Of a DNA stretch of 64,000 nucleotides, positions 9,827 to 18,866 are shown in pieces (the first letter of the stretch is position 1; every line of letters starts with the position of its first letter). The position numbers and the translations under genes are program-made. The stretch is from contig CP048469.1 of NCBI GenBank assembly GCA_025559845.1, forward strand, positions 2,418,001 through 2,482,000. The letters are read 5' to 3'. The notes beneath the pieces were generated by a model, which had not been told where the DNA came from, searched no databases, and worked only from the letters and a program-made list of their open reading frames with translations. The DNA comes from Agrobacterium tumefaciens (GTDB lineage Bacteria > Pseudomonadota > Alphaproteobacteria > Rhizobiales > Rhizobiaceae).

Positions 9827-9857
9827 AAAAAAGGCCCACCAAGCTATGGTCGGCCTT
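9827..9857 (-). terminator. Rho-independent terminator of the nnrU-like gene
   Basis: On the minus strand AAGGCC-G-ACC, a 7-nt loop, GGT-G-GGCCTT, followed by a T-run (As at 9827-9832 on plus). It separates the NnrU-like gene from the TPR-der unit. Confidence 0.8.
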
Positions 9858-9901
9858 CTAGAGCGTTTTCGCCTTATATGTAAGGGGGAAACGTCGATTT
9901 C

Positions 9902-10486
9902 CTACATCGCAAGCGGTTGCACGCCGATCAACCATTCGTGCAACTTGAATATGAAAGCTGCCCAGAGCGCAACACCACCGATAACGGCGATGATATCGTA
10001 GCGACCCGACACGAATGGACGCACCACCTTCTCCCCTGCCCGCTCACGTCGCTTGAGAGAAATTCTGAGCACCACACCCCAGGCAAGAAACGATGCGAAG
10101 AGCAGGATGGAAGACGTCTCACCGTTCGCGAGAAGATGTGCCAGCGCCCAGATTTTCACGGCCAGAACCAGCGGATGTTTTGATTTCGTGGCAATGTGCC
10201 CGGCTGGAAGAAGGCTCGCCACAAGACAGATCATCGAGAGCAGCATCAGCGTCAGCGCGATATGGCTCATCCAGATTGGCGGATACCAGAGCATTCCGGT
10301 TTCCTGCCGTGCCTCACCAAAACCGTAGACGAGGAGAACGATGGCAAGAAGACTGACGAGCGAGTAAAGCCCCCTGAACGGGCCCTGACCAAGCCGCGCA
10401 ATCATGCTGGCCCGGAACCCGGGCGCAATCACGCTGAGCGAATGCGTCAGGAAAAAGAAGATAAGACAGAGTACGAAAAAGAGCAT
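9902..10486 (-). CDS. NnrU family membrane protein
   Basis: A 194-residue polytopic inner-membrane protein with about five hydrophobic helices. The motifs THSLSVI near the N-terminus, LGQGPFRGLYSLVSL, and GHIATKSKHPLVLAVKIWALAHLLANGE match the NnrU family. That family includes the nitrite/NO metabolism protein NnrU and relatives of the isomerase Z-ISO and NurM methyltransferase clans. No denitrification genes are nearby, so the substrate is unknown. GGGGAAATTGCTCC precedes the ATG. It ends in a hairpin terminator and is divergent from the deacetylase gene. Confidence 0.82.
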   Translation of the reverse strand: MLFFVLCLIFFFLTHSLSVIAPGFRASMIARLGQGPFRGLYSLVSLLAIVLLVYGFGEARQETGMLWYPPIWMSHIALTLMLLSMICLVASLLPAGHIATKSKHPLVLAVKIWALAHLLANGETSSILLFASFLAWGVVLRISLKRRERAGEKVVRPFVSGRYDIIAVIGGVALWAAFIFKLHEWLIGVQPLAM

Positions 10487-10635
10487 GGAGCAATTTCCCC
10501 TGATGTCCGCGAACGCCGGACTGCGACAAGCCGATGAACGGAATTAGGACGAAAGCTGTAAAAAAGCCAGATTATTCAAAGCTTCGCCTTATTCCGGCGG
10601 CAAAAGGCCACAGTGTTTGATAGTCCGGATACCCG

Positions 10636-11619
10636 ATGATTTCCCGTTTTGCCGCCATTTCACTGTCGTTCTGCATCGCCGCCCCGGCCTTCGCCCAGGT
10701 TGATGAGAAGCCCAAACAGCTCGTCATCGTGTCTTTCGATGGCGCTGGAGACAACACGCTGTGGGACCGGAGCCGGGCGACGGCAAAAGAAACCGGCGCA
10801 CACTTCACCTATTTTCTTGCCTGTACCCTGGTGATGGATCGCAAGACCAGCGCCAAGACCTATCAGGCGCCCGGCCAGAAGGCCGGTCGGTCGAATGTCG
10901 GTTTCGGACAGTCGATCGACGACGTCGAGACACGTCTGAGAAACATCTGGACAGCCTCGCAGGAAGGCCACGAAATCGGCAACCACACCTGTGGCCATTT
11001 CGATGGCGGGCAATGGACGACAGAGCAGTGGGACGCGGAGTTCACGACCTTTACCAGCACGCTGGAAAACGCCTGGCAGATGATTGGCAAGAAGGGCGAG
11101 GAACCCGAGGGATGGCGCGACATGGTGCGCAAGATCAACGGTTTTCGCGCGCCCTATCTTTCACAGGGTGAAGCCTTGACGGCCGCACAGAAAAAACACG
11201 GCTTCGTCTATGACGCCACCAGTATTACCAAAGGGCCGGAATGGCCGGTGGAACGCGAAGGCATCGAGCATTTCGGCCTGCCGCTTATTCCAGAGGGCCC
11301 AAGCAATCGACCGATCATAGGCATGGACTACAACCTGTTTGTTCGCCACTCCATCGGTGTCGAGACACCCGATCGCTCCAAGGAATTCGAAGAGCGCGCC
11401 TACACCGCGTTCCGCAACGCCTTCAACAAGCAATATAACGGCGAGCGCATTCCCCTGCAGCTCGGTTTCCATTTCGTCAAAATGAATGGCGGTGCCTATT
11501 GGAACGCCTTTGAGCGATTGCTGCGCGAGGTCTGCAAGAAAGACGATGTCGCCTGTGTCAGCTACGCACAGGCAATGCCGATGATCGAGGCACGCCAGAA
11601 ACACAAGACGGAAGGGTAA
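10636..11619 (+). CDS. Exported polysaccharide deacetylase-like protein
   Basis: A 327-residue protein with a clear Sec signal peptide (MISRFAAISLSFCIAAPAFA, cut after AFA). The NodB-homology fold is seen in LVIVSFDGAGD, HEIGNHTCGHFDGG with the metal-type HTxxH, NGFRAPYLSQGE and the late GFHFVKMNGGAYWNAFE. The first motif reads SFDGAGD rather than TFDDG, so one of the usual paired Asp residues is shifted or missing, and activity may be altered. The substrate (peptidoglycan, exopolysaccharide or other N- or O-acetyl sugar) is not determinable. A strong terminator follows. Confidence 0.8.
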   Translation: MISRFAAISLSFCIAAPAFAQVDEKPKQLVIVSFDGAGDNTLWDRSRATAKETGAHFTYFLACTLVMDRKTSAKTYQAPGQKAGRSNVGFGQSIDDVETRLRNIWTASQEGHEIGNHTCGHFDGGQWTTEQWDAEFTTFTSTLENAWQMIGKKGEEPEGWRDMVRKINGFRAPYLSQGEALTAAQKKHGFVYDATSITKGPEWPVEREGIEHFGLPLIPEGPSNRPIIGMDYNLFVRHSIGVETPDRSKEFEERAYTAFRNAFNKQYNGERIPLQLGFHFVKMNGGAYWNAFERLLREVCKKDDVACVSYAQAMPMIEARQKHKTEG

Positions 11620-11634
11620 AACCCAACCGGTTAC

Positions 11635-11664
11635 AAAAAGGGCGGCCAATCGGCCGCCCTTTTG
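11635..11664. terminator. Bidirectional terminator
   Basis: GGGCGGCC (11640-11647), loop AATC, GGCCGCCC (11652-11659), flanked by AAAAA on the left and TTTTGTTTT on the right. It serves the convergent deacetylase and bacA genes. Confidence 0.92.
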
Positions 11665-11670
11665 TTTTCG

Positions 11671-12981
11671 TCACGGCCGGTTGGCGGCCATTTCACCCTC
11701 TTCAGCCTCACGCTGCAGATAACGCTCGTCGATATCGGGCAGGGGCTGGTCATCGATTGCCGCTTCGAAGGCGACCAGACGTTTGCGGATCGACAGAAGC
11801 TCGATGATCGTCGACCAGGAGCTGACGAGATACTGGAAGCTGTCGCTGACCTGACCGAACGCCGTGGCGATCTGCTGCCATACACCCATGGTGATCTTCG
11901 CTGCCACGATGGTCGGGATCAACATGAAGGTCAGGATGATCGCATCGAGCTGGCCAAAGGTGTAGCGAGCGACGTTGAAATAGAGATAGTGCCAGTACAT
12001 GCGGAAATAGTTCTTGCGCACATTGGCGAACAGCTCACGCATGGTTGGCGGCTGGGCACGGTCGCCATGGTCTTCGCCATAGACAAGCTCCTTGCGGAAC
12101 GCTGCCTCGACGCGCTGGTTGCGGAACTGCAGGCCAGGAAGCTTGATACCGACAACGGCAAGAAGCACGGTGCCGAAGACGGACCACAACAGGGCAAGCC
12201 AGAACAACGAATGCGGGATCGCGCCGAGGAACGGCAATTCGGTGACATGCGCCGACATCTGGAACAGCAGCGGCAGGAAGACGACCAGGGTCATGACCGA
12301 GTTGATCAGGACAACGCCAAGGCCTTCAACGATCGATGCAAACCGCATCGTATCTTCCTGCACACGCTGGGAAGCACCCTCGATATGGCGAAGCTTGTCC
12401 CATTTCGACAGGTAGAAATCGTTCATCGCAGTACGCCAACGGAAGACATAGTGGCTGGTGAAGAACGCCGTGGTGACGTTCATCGCCACGCCAACCATGC
12501 CGATTTCCAGGAAGCGCAATTGGAGTGCATAGAACTGGCTTGCCTCGATCCCCGGCTGCCCTTCCAGCGCGCGCTGGAAAAGATCGAAGAACGGGCCGCG
12601 CCAGTTGTTGATCGCAACGGAAACCTGAACTGCGAAATAGGCGATGAAGATGATGAAGGCCGAACCCCAGATCGACCAGTTGGTCCAGGGGTGGTCTTTG
12701 GCAAGGATCTGCCACGTCACGCCGAATATCGCGACGAAAATCGTGAAGTAGAGATAGAACCAGACGTTATCACGGGAAAAGAAATACGCGATGCCAAGAG
12801 GTGCCGTTTCGCCCGGAGCCAAGGGCGGCATGCCAAGGGCGGCGCCCAATTGTGGACCGATGCTGTACCACACGGCAATGCACACGACGGTCCACAATGC
12901 CGCTGAGGTAAAAAACAGCTTCGGTTTGGGAAAGAAGGAATGAAACACGTTTTTAGTCCACGCGCGTTTGAGATCGGCCAT
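11671..12981 (-). CDS. bacA: BacA/SbmA-type peptide transporter
   Basis: About 436 residues; an inner-membrane protein of the SbmA/BacA family with several long hydrophobic helices. Family text includes FHSFFPKPKLFFTSAALW, NWRGPFFDLFQRALEG, QFYALQLRF, FFTSHYVFRWR and YWHYLYFNVARYTFGQLDAI. These proteins import proline-rich and NCR-type peptides and peptide antibiotics and affect lipid A very-long-chain fatty acids in rhizobia. There is no ATP-binding domain, as expected for SbmA/BacA rather than BclA. ATG 12981 is used; a GTG 12 codons further in would give the shorter VFHSFFP start seen in many BacA proteins. Neither has a good ribosome site. Confidence 0.92.
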   Translation of the reverse strand: MADLKRAWTKNVFHSFFPKPKLFFTSAALWTVVCIAVWYSIGPQLGAALGMPPLAPGETAPLGIAYFFSRDNVWFYLYFTIFVAIFGVTWQILAKDHPWTNWSIWGSAFIIFIAYFAVQVSVAINNWRGPFFDLFQRALEGQPGIEASQFYALQLRFLEIGMVGVAMNVTTAFFTSHYVFRWRTAMNDFYLSKWDKLRHIEGASQRVQEDTMRFASIVEGLGVVLINSVMTLVVFLPLLFQMSAHVTELPFLGAIPHSLFWLALLWSVFGTVLLAVVGIKLPGLQFRNQRVEAAFRKELVYGEDHGDRAQPPTMRELFANVRKNYFRMYWHYLYFNVARYTFGQLDAIILTFMLIPTIVAAKITMGVWQQIATAFGQVSDSFQYLVSSWSTIIELLSIRKRLVAFEAAIDDQPLPDIDERYLQREAEEGEMAANRP

Positions 12982-13091
12982 TATTGGCGAAGCACTTGTT
13001 GGCGCGAACCTAGGGCAGAAATTTGTGCACAGCAACGCCGAAGCGCTCACCTTAACAATATGTAAGGCATATCAGCCGTGTGAAGGGCTTT

Positions 13092-14282
13092 TCAGCGCCT
13101 CGCGTCGGCTGCGAGAACAGGCAACATCAGAAGAATGCTGACACCGAGAATGCATGTAGCAAGAATCGAGGGGGCCGTGAAATTTCCTGTCGCCTCAGCA
13201 ATCCATCCGGCGGCAAGCGGGCCAATGATCTGACCCGTTCCGAAAGCTGCCGTCATGAAGGCGAAGGCGCGTCGGGGGCTACCAGCCGCAAATTCGCGTC
13301 CGAGCTGCAGCCCGTACGCTGTGATGACCATGAAGGTCAGACCAAGCAGCAGGCCACCCGTGAGAACACCTGCAACGGGCGGCAACATCACCGATCCAAG
13401 GACGCCGACCGCCTCCACCGCCAACACGATCACAAATGCGCGCTTCAGCCCTTGAGCCTTCAATACCGGTTTCCACAGGAACAACGAGATCGCCGCAGCG
13501 CAGCCGGTCACAAACCAGGCCAGAAACTCCACGAAAGCACCGGCTGACGCCATGCGCGCGATGGCGACGATAAAGGTCGCGGTTATGACGTAGCCAAAGC
13601 CGAACAGACCGTAAGCAAGCGTGGTCAAAACCAGTGGCCGTTTCCATTGAAGCGGCGGCTCGGCGGCGGCAGACGCATGCCGGGGCGGTCCTGCAGGCAG
13701 AACACGCCAGACGATGACCAGAGTTGCGAACGTAAAGATGGCACCGGCAACCCATTCCTGTCGCCAGGACGCGCCGCTGCCATGAAAAACAACACCAATC
13801 AGGTAAACGACAAGCGACGAAATGGCGATGCCTGCACCGACGCCGCCAAAATGCAGTGCCTGGATATGGTCTTTGCCGGCCTGCATCGCATGACCGATGA
13901 CGATCTGCGAGGTGAAGATCATGGTGAAAGCGCTGGCGAGACCGGCAAGGAAACGAATGACTGTGAAAGCTGCAACACTATCGAAAACAGCCATGGCGAA
14001 CAGCAGGACACCGGTTGCCAGCAGACCGGAAAGAGCGACCAGACGCTCTCGTCCCTCTGCCCATGAATAGGCCGCCAGGATGGCGCCCGCCAGATATCCG
14101 GCGAAATTGCCGGCCGCGATCACGCCAGCATCTGAGGCCGACAGCGGAATGTCCGCCATCATCCCCGGGAGAATGGGGGTGAAGGAAAAGCGGCCGAAAC
14201 CCATGGCCGATGCCATCATCAACGCGCCGCTGAAACCAAGCGCGACAAGCCGCCTGTTCGAAATATGGTCTGAGGAGGTCAT
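13092..14282 (-). CDS. YbfB/YjiJ family MFS transporter
   Basis: A 396-residue major facilitator protein with about 12 hydrophobic helices. The N-terminus ALMMASAMGFGRFSFTPILPGMM and the GNFAGYLAGAI stretch are typical of the YbfB/YjiJ subfamily, whose substrates are unknown. The second half has FMTAAFGTGQIIGPLAAGWIAE, a motif common to this group. ATG 14282 is chosen over a TTG further upstream because it is the first ATG and leaves a normal N-terminus. It is convergent with nothing on its left except bacA on the same strand, about 110 bp away. Confidence 0.85.
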   Translation of the reverse strand: MTSSDHISNRRLVALGFSGALMMASAMGFGRFSFTPILPGMMADIPLSASDAGVIAAGNFAGYLAGAILAAYSWAEGRERLVALSGLLATGVLLFAMAVFDSVAAFTVIRFLAGLASAFTMIFTSQIVIGHAMQAGKDHIQALHFGGVGAGIAISSLVVYLIGVVFHGSGASWRQEWVAGAIFTFATLVIVWRVLPAGPPRHASAAAEPPLQWKRPLVLTTLAYGLFGFGYVITATFIVAIARMASAGAFVEFLAWFVTGCAAAISLFLWKPVLKAQGLKRAFVIVLAVEAVGVLGSVMLPPVAGVLTGGLLLGLTFMVITAYGLQLGREFAAGSPRRAFAFMTAAFGTGQIIGPLAAGWIAEATGNFTAPSILATCILGVSILLMLPVLAADARR

Positions 14283-14357
14283 GGACGGCTTATCGCAGCC
14301 GCCCAGCCAACCCACAAACAAGTTATTTTGATTGCGCCAATAACGCGTTTTGATCGA

Positions 14358-15161
14358 TCACTCGACAAGCGTCAGAACGAGCGGACCATTTTTCGTCGCA
14401 ACGACAGTGTGCTCGTACTGAACCGTCGGGGCGCTCGGATCACTAAAGAGCGTCCATGGATCATCATCACCGTCTTCGGCCCAATAGGCGCCCATCGACA
14501 GGAACGGCTCCACGGTGAACACCACACCTTCCTGCATGATGCGTCGCTCCGCTTTGTCCGGCCAGGTCGCAAGTTCTTTCGGCTCCTCGTGCAGCGAGCG
14601 ACCGATGCCGTGGCTGGCAAGATTGGTAATCAACGTATAGCGGTTCTTCTTCGCAAACGAGCCGATTGCATTGCCGATATCGGCGAAAGGACGCCCGGTC
14701 TTTACCTGCTGAAGCCCAGTCCACATTGCCCGCTTGCCATCACGGCAAAGCCGCTCAATCTCTTTCTTGACCGGCGGCACGGCGAACGACGAACCCGTAT
14801 CGCCGAAAAAGCCGTTTTTCACGGCCGAAACATCGATATTGACGAGATCACCCGCCTTTATGATGCGCGGACCTGGAATGCCATGCGCCACTTCCTCGTT
14901 GACGCTGATGCAGGTGGCACCCGGAAACTGGTAGCAGAATTCCGGTGCCGATTGTGCACCATTGTCTTCCAGCACCTTGCGACCGATCGCATCCAGCTCC
15001 GCGGTGGTGATGCCAGGCTCAAGCGCATCAGCCATCGTCTGCATCGCAAGCGCGCAAACCCGGCCGACATCCTTCAGCATCTCCAGTTCTTCGTCGGTGG
15101 ATATGACCATTTTTCCGTCCGTATTCTTGTAAGCGATGTCCTCCTGGGGCACCGCCATCAT
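14358..15161 (-). CDS. map: Methionine aminopeptidase, type I
   Basis: A 267-residue enzyme that removes the initiator Met from new proteins. The metal ligands appear in NIDVSAVKNGFFGDTGSSF (two Asp), SHGIGRSLHEEP (His) and FTVEPFLSMG (Glu), with the final Glu near QYEHTVV. Substrate-binding CISVNEEVAHGIPG is present. Two adjacent ATGs (15161 and 15158) can serve as the start. It begins 7 bases after the stop of the luciferase-like gene and is probably cotranscribed. Rhizobia often carry more than one map; this one looks complete. Confidence 0.95.
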   Translation of the reverse strand: MMAVPQEDIAYKNTDGKMVISTDEELEMLKDVGRVCALAMQTMADALEPGITTAELDAIGRKVLEDNGAQSAPEFCYQFPGATCISVNEEVAHGIPGPRIIKAGDLVNIDVSAVKNGFFGDTGSSFAVPPVKKEIERLCRDGKRAMWTGLQQVKTGRPFADIGNAIGSFAKKNRYTLITNLASHGIGRSLHEEPKELATWPDKAERRIMQEGVVFTVEPFLSMGAYWAEDGDDDPWTLFSDPSAPTVQYEHTVVATKNGPLVLTLVE

Positions 15162-15167
15162 CGTCAA

Positions 15168-16229
15168 TCAGGCTGTGGCTTTCACCGGATCAGCGCTGCC
15201 AGTCAATTCTTTTCTGACGATCGGGGCGACTTTCGTGCCGTAAAGCTCGATACCGCGCATGATCTGGTCATGCGGCATGAGCCCGATGGCCATCTGCAAA
15301 AGGAAGCGATCATTCTTGAAGAGACCATGCGCCTTGATGATCTTTTCCGCCACCTGCTCGGGTTCACCGAGGAAGAGGTTGCCTTCAGCCCCACGCGCTG
15401 CGTCGAAATGGGCACGGCTCGTCGGCCCCCACCCCCGCTCGCGACCGAGACGGTTCATAACCTCCGCCTGCGGACCATAAAACTGATCGGCGGCCTTCTC
15501 GGTGGTATCGGCAATAAAACCATGGACGTTGATGCTGGTCCGCAATTTCGTCTTGTCCTGCCCTGCGCGGCGAGCCGCCTCGTAATAGAGATCGAATAAC
15601 GGTGCGAAACGACGATATTCGCCGCCGATGATCGCAAGCGCGACCGGCAATCCCATCGCACCTGCGCGTGCGACCGACTGCGGCGTACCGCCAACGGCGA
15701 TCCAGACAGGCAGCTTCTCCTGTAACGGACGCGGATAGACACCACGTCCGTTGATCGGCGCGCGCTTGGCACCGCTCCAGGAAATGACCTCCTGCTCGCG
15801 CAACGCCAGCAGCAGGTCGAGCTTTTCGGTGAACAGCTCGTCATAATCTTCCAGATTGTAGCCGAACAGCGGATAGGATTCGATGAAGGAGCCCCGCCCT
15901 GCCATGATCTCGGCGCGACCATTCGAGAGCAGATCGACAGTCGAAAATTGCTGAAAGACCCTGACCGGATCATCAGAACTGAGCACGCTCACGGCGCTCG
16001 TCAGCCGGATGTTTTTCGTTTTCACCGCAGCAGCCGCAAGCACGGTGGATGGTGAGGAAGCGACGTAATCAGGGCGATGATGTTCTCCGAGCCCGAAAAC
16101 ATCCAAGCCAACCTGGTCGGCAAGCTCGATTTCTTCCAGCAGATTTTTCAATCGCCGCACGCCTTCAGGCCCGCGTCCATCAGCGGGGTTGGGGTCGACA
16201 TCCGCGAAGGTGTAGAGACCGAGTTCCAT
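15168..16229 (-). CDS. LLM-class flavin-dependent oxidoreductase
   Basis: A 353-residue bacterial-luciferase-like TIM-barrel protein predicted to use FMNH2 or F420-type chemistry. Family text includes [74 protein letters not shown] and [19 protein letters not shown] eight bases before ATG 16229 supports this start. It is followed within 7 bases by map. Many such genes are annotated only as Atu2307/SP_0267-type LLM family enzymes, and the substrate is not known. Confidence 0.88.
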   Translation of the reverse strand: MELGLYTFADVDPNPADGRGPEGVRRLKNLLEEIELADQVGLDVFGLGEHHRPDYVASSPSTVLAAAAVKTKNIRLTSAVSVLSSDDPVRVFQQFSTVDLLSNGRAEIMAGRGSFIESYPLFGYNLEDYDELFTEKLDLLLALREQEVISWSGAKRAPINGRGVYPRPLQEKLPVWIAVGGTPQSVARAGAMGLPVALAIIGGEYRRFAPLFDLYYEAARRAGQDKTKLRTSINVHGFIADTTEKAADQFYGPQAEVMNRLGRERGWGPTSRAHFDAARGAEGNLFLGEPEQVAEKIIKAHGLFKNDRFLLQMAIGLMPHDQIMRGIELYGTKVAPIVRKELTGSADPVKATA

Positions 16230-16473
16230 GTCCGATACCTCTGTTTTCCGTTTCCCTGAGATAGGCACCCACCCTCCCCAAAACAAACGGGAAAATCTGG
16301 AACGGTCTCTTCGAAAAAATGGATGGAAGCGGTTTCTCCAGCGTTTCCCCCGTCACCCATCTTCCCGCAGGAGGCGTATACAGCGCATTCTTCAAATGCC
16401 GATTGCCAGCCGGGCCGGTTTGGGCATACGCTCGTCAATATATATGTGCGAGGTAATGCCGAGAGGGGAATGC

Positions 16474-17250
16474 ATGCATCGGACAGTGATCGTAACAGGC
16501 TCTACAAGTGGAATCGGTCTTGCCATCGCCCAGGCGTTTGCCAAGGATGGAGCCAATGTGGTTTTGAATGGCTTCGGCGACGACGATGAAATCGAGGAGC
16601 TTCGCCTCCTGCTGGAGGCAGAGAGCGGTGGTCGCGTCCTCTATCATCCGGCGGACATGACACAGCCCGATGAAATTGCCGATCTCGTCAATTCCACGTT
16701 CGAGAAACTGGGCTCGATCGACGTGCTCGTCAACAACGCAGGTGTTCAGCACATTGCTCCGGTCGATGAGTTTCCGCCGGAAAAATGGGATGCGATCATC
16801 GCCATCAATCTGACGAGTTCCTTTCATACCATGCGTGCTGCGATACCCTTGATGAAAAAGGCTGGCAAAGGCCGCATCATCAACATCGCCTCGGCACATG
16901 GGCTTGTCGCCTCGCCGTTCAAATCCGCCTATGTCGCAGCCAAACATGGCATCATGGGGCTGACCAAAACGGCAGCGCTGGAGTTGGCGCAAACAGGCGT
17001 GACGGTCAATGCCATCTGCCCCGGCTACGTGCTGACGCCTTTGGTCGAAAAGCAGATACCCGAAATGGCAAAGGCGCGCGGGATCAGCGAAGAGTCCGTC
17101 AAGAACGATGTGATGCTGGAACTGCAGGCCATCAAGGAATTCGTCACGGTCGAGGATGTCGCGGCTACAGCGCTGTTTCTGGCGAGCGATGCTGCCAACC
17201 ACATCACGGGTACACATATTTCTGTCGACGGCGGATGGACGGCGCAATAA
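16474..17250 (+). CDS. bdhA: 3-hydroxybutyrate dehydrogenase (SDR family)
   Basis: A 258-residue short-chain dehydrogenase that interconverts D-3-hydroxybutyrate and acetoacetate with NAD, the first step in using polyhydroxybutyrate breakdown products. It has the TGSTSGIG cofactor loop, NNAG, the catalytic Ser in INIASAHGL, YVAAK with Tyr and Lys, and the ITGTHISVDGGWTAQ end typical of bdhA. The segment QHIAPVDEFPPEKWD is also characteristic. Start ATG 16474 has GAGAGGGGAATGC upstream. It is a single gene with the xdhA control region behind it. Confidence 0.92.
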   Translation: MHRTVIVTGSTSGIGLAIAQAFAKDGANVVLNGFGDDDEIEELRLLLEAESGGRVLYHPADMTQPDEIADLVNSTFEKLGSIDVLVNNAGVQHIAPVDEFPPEKWDAIIAINLTSSFHTMRAAIPLMKKAGKGRIINIASAHGLVASPFKSAYVAAKHGIMGLTKTAALELAQTGVTVNAICPGYVLTPLVEKQIPEMAKARGISEESVKNDVMLELQAIKEFVTVEDVAATALFLASDAANHITGTHISVDGGWTAQ

Positions 17251-17268
17251 TCAGCCGATTTTATTTCC

Positions 17269-17301
17269 ATTTCAGAAATAATGAATTTCCGAAACGGAAA
17301 T
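17269..17301. promoter_or_regulatory. Two palindromes upstream of xdhA
   Basis: ATTTC-A-GAAAT (17269-17279) and ATTTCCG-AAA-CGGAAAT (17285-17301) lie 19 bp apart centre to centre in the gap between bdhA and xdhA. The second also fits the T-N11-A pattern used by LysR-type regulators. They are operator candidates for the xanthine dehydrogenase operon. Confidence 0.45.
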
Positions 17302-17377
17302 CGATCTCCACCCGCAGGCGTGCATAGATGATGAGACAGGAACCGGCGATTTGCCGGGCAACGAAGCAAGGCAGTGC

Positions 17378-18847
17378 ATGAACGACGCAATCAGTTTCAT
17401 CCTCAACAACGAAACCGTTTCGTTGAAGGATTTTGGACCAACCGACACGCTTCTTGATTACCTTCGGCTCTCCAGACGGCTGACAGGCAGCAAGGAAGGC
17501 TGTGCGGAAGGTGACTGCGGCGCATGTACGGTCTTGGTCGGGCGGTTGCTCGATGGCTCGCTGCGATATGAAAGCGTCAATGCCTGCATTCGCTTTCTGG
17601 GCTCGCTGCATGGCACCCATATCGTGACGGTAGAGCATCTCGCCGCGCGTGACGGCACGCTGCATCCCATCCAGCAGGCCATGGTGGATTTCCATGGTTC
17701 GCAATGCGGTTTCTGCACGCCGGGCTTTATCATGTCGCTTTACGGCCTGTGGCTTTCGGCTGAAAATCCATCACGTGCGGATATCGAAAAGGCCCTGCAA
17801 GGCAATCTCTGTCGATGCACGGGCTACGAGCCGATCGTCCGCGCCGCGGAAAAGATCGCGGCAGCCCGCCCCAGTGCGCTTTTCGATCCGCTACAGCGCG
17901 ATCGTACCGACATCATGGCACGTCTTTGGGCCATCCGGACCAATGAAACCATCGTCGTTACCAAGGGCGACGACCGCACCATCATTCCGGCAACGCTCTC
18001 ATCGCTGATCGATCTCTATGCCGCCGAACCGAAAGCAACCATCGTTGCCGGCTCTACCGATGTCGGCCTGTGGGTGACGAAGCAGATGCGGGCGCTGAAC
18101 CCGGTCATTTTCATCAACAATCTGTCCGAATTGCAGACCGTGACGGTCGATGGCGAGGGCATCACGTTGGGCGCTGGCGTCACTTACAGCCAGGCCTTCA
18201 AGACCATTGCGGATCATGTTCCGCCGCTTGCCCGACTGTTCGACCGGATCGGAGGTGAGCAGGTGCGCAATATGGGCACGATTGGCGGCAATATCGCCAA
18301 TGGTTCGCCGATCGGCGATACGCCGCCAGCATTGATCGCGCTCGGCGCCATTCTGACATTGCGCTCCTCATCGGGTGCACGCACCATACCGCTCGAAAGC
18401 TACTTCATCGAATACGGCAGGCAGGACAGATTGAGCGGCGAATTCGTCGAAAAACTCCTCATTCCGCTTCCTAAGGCGGAAAGCCGCTATGCCGTCTATA
18501 AGATCTCGAAGCGGCGTGACGAAGACATTTCTGCCCTGTGCGCCGCCTTCAATCTCATCCTGGATGCAGACGGCAGCGTCGAAGATATCCGCATCGCCTT
18601 CGGTGGCATGGCGGGCACGCCCAAACGAGCGGCCCATCTGGAAGCCGCTTTGCTGGGAAAACCATGGACGCAGGAGACGATCGAGGCTGCCCGCGATACG
18701 CTGGACGAGGATTTCCAGCCGTTGACCGACTGGCGCGCGACAGCCGAATACCGGCAACTGACGGCTAAGAACCTGCTGACGCGCTTTTTCCTTGAGACAA
18801 GCGGAGCAAAGCAGGAATTGAACCGTTTTGCGCTGGAAGACGCATAA
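17378..18847 (+). CDS. xdhA: Xanthine dehydrogenase small subunit (2Fe-2S and FAD)
   Basis: A 489-residue subunit. Residues 1-90 form a plant-type 2Fe-2S domain (GCAEGDCGACTVLVG), residues 90-160 the second 2Fe-2S helical domain (GSQCGFCTPGFIMSLYG and NLCRCTGYEPI), and the rest a FAD-binding domain with VAGSTDVGLWVTKQ and RNMGTIGGNIANGSPIGD. It passes electrons from the molybdenum subunit XdhB to NAD. AAGGCAGTGC precedes the ATG. It is followed 19 bp later by xdhB and then xdhC, forming one operon for hypoxanthine > xanthine > urate. Confidence 0.96.
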   Translation: MNDAISFILNNETVSLKDFGPTDTLLDYLRLSRRLTGSKEGCAEGDCGACTVLVGRLLDGSLRYESVNACIRFLGSLHGTHIVTVEHLAARDGTLHPIQQAMVDFHGSQCGFCTPGFIMSLYGLWLSAENPSRADIEKALQGNLCRCTGYEPIVRAAEKIAAARPSALFDPLQRDRTDIMARLWAIRTNETIVVTKGDDRTIIPATLSSLIDLYAAEPKATIVAGSTDVGLWVTKQMRALNPVIFINNLSELQTVTVDGEGITLGAGVTYSQAFKTIADHVPPLARLFDRIGGEQVRNMGTIGGNIANGSPIGDTPPALIALGAILTLRSSSGARTIPLESYFIEYGRQDRLSGEFVEKLLIPLPKAESRYAVYKISKRRDEDISALCAAFNLILDADGSVEDIRIAFGGMAGTPKRAAHLEAALLGKPWTQETIEAARDTLDEDFQPLTDWRATAEYRQLTAKNLLTRFFLETSGAKQELNRFALEDA

Positions 18848-18866
18848 ACGCGAAGGATTGACACAG

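Noticed and set aside
11662..12906. 414-codon open frame opposite bacA
   Set aside because: No family pattern; charged low-quality composition typical of antisense to a membrane protein gene.
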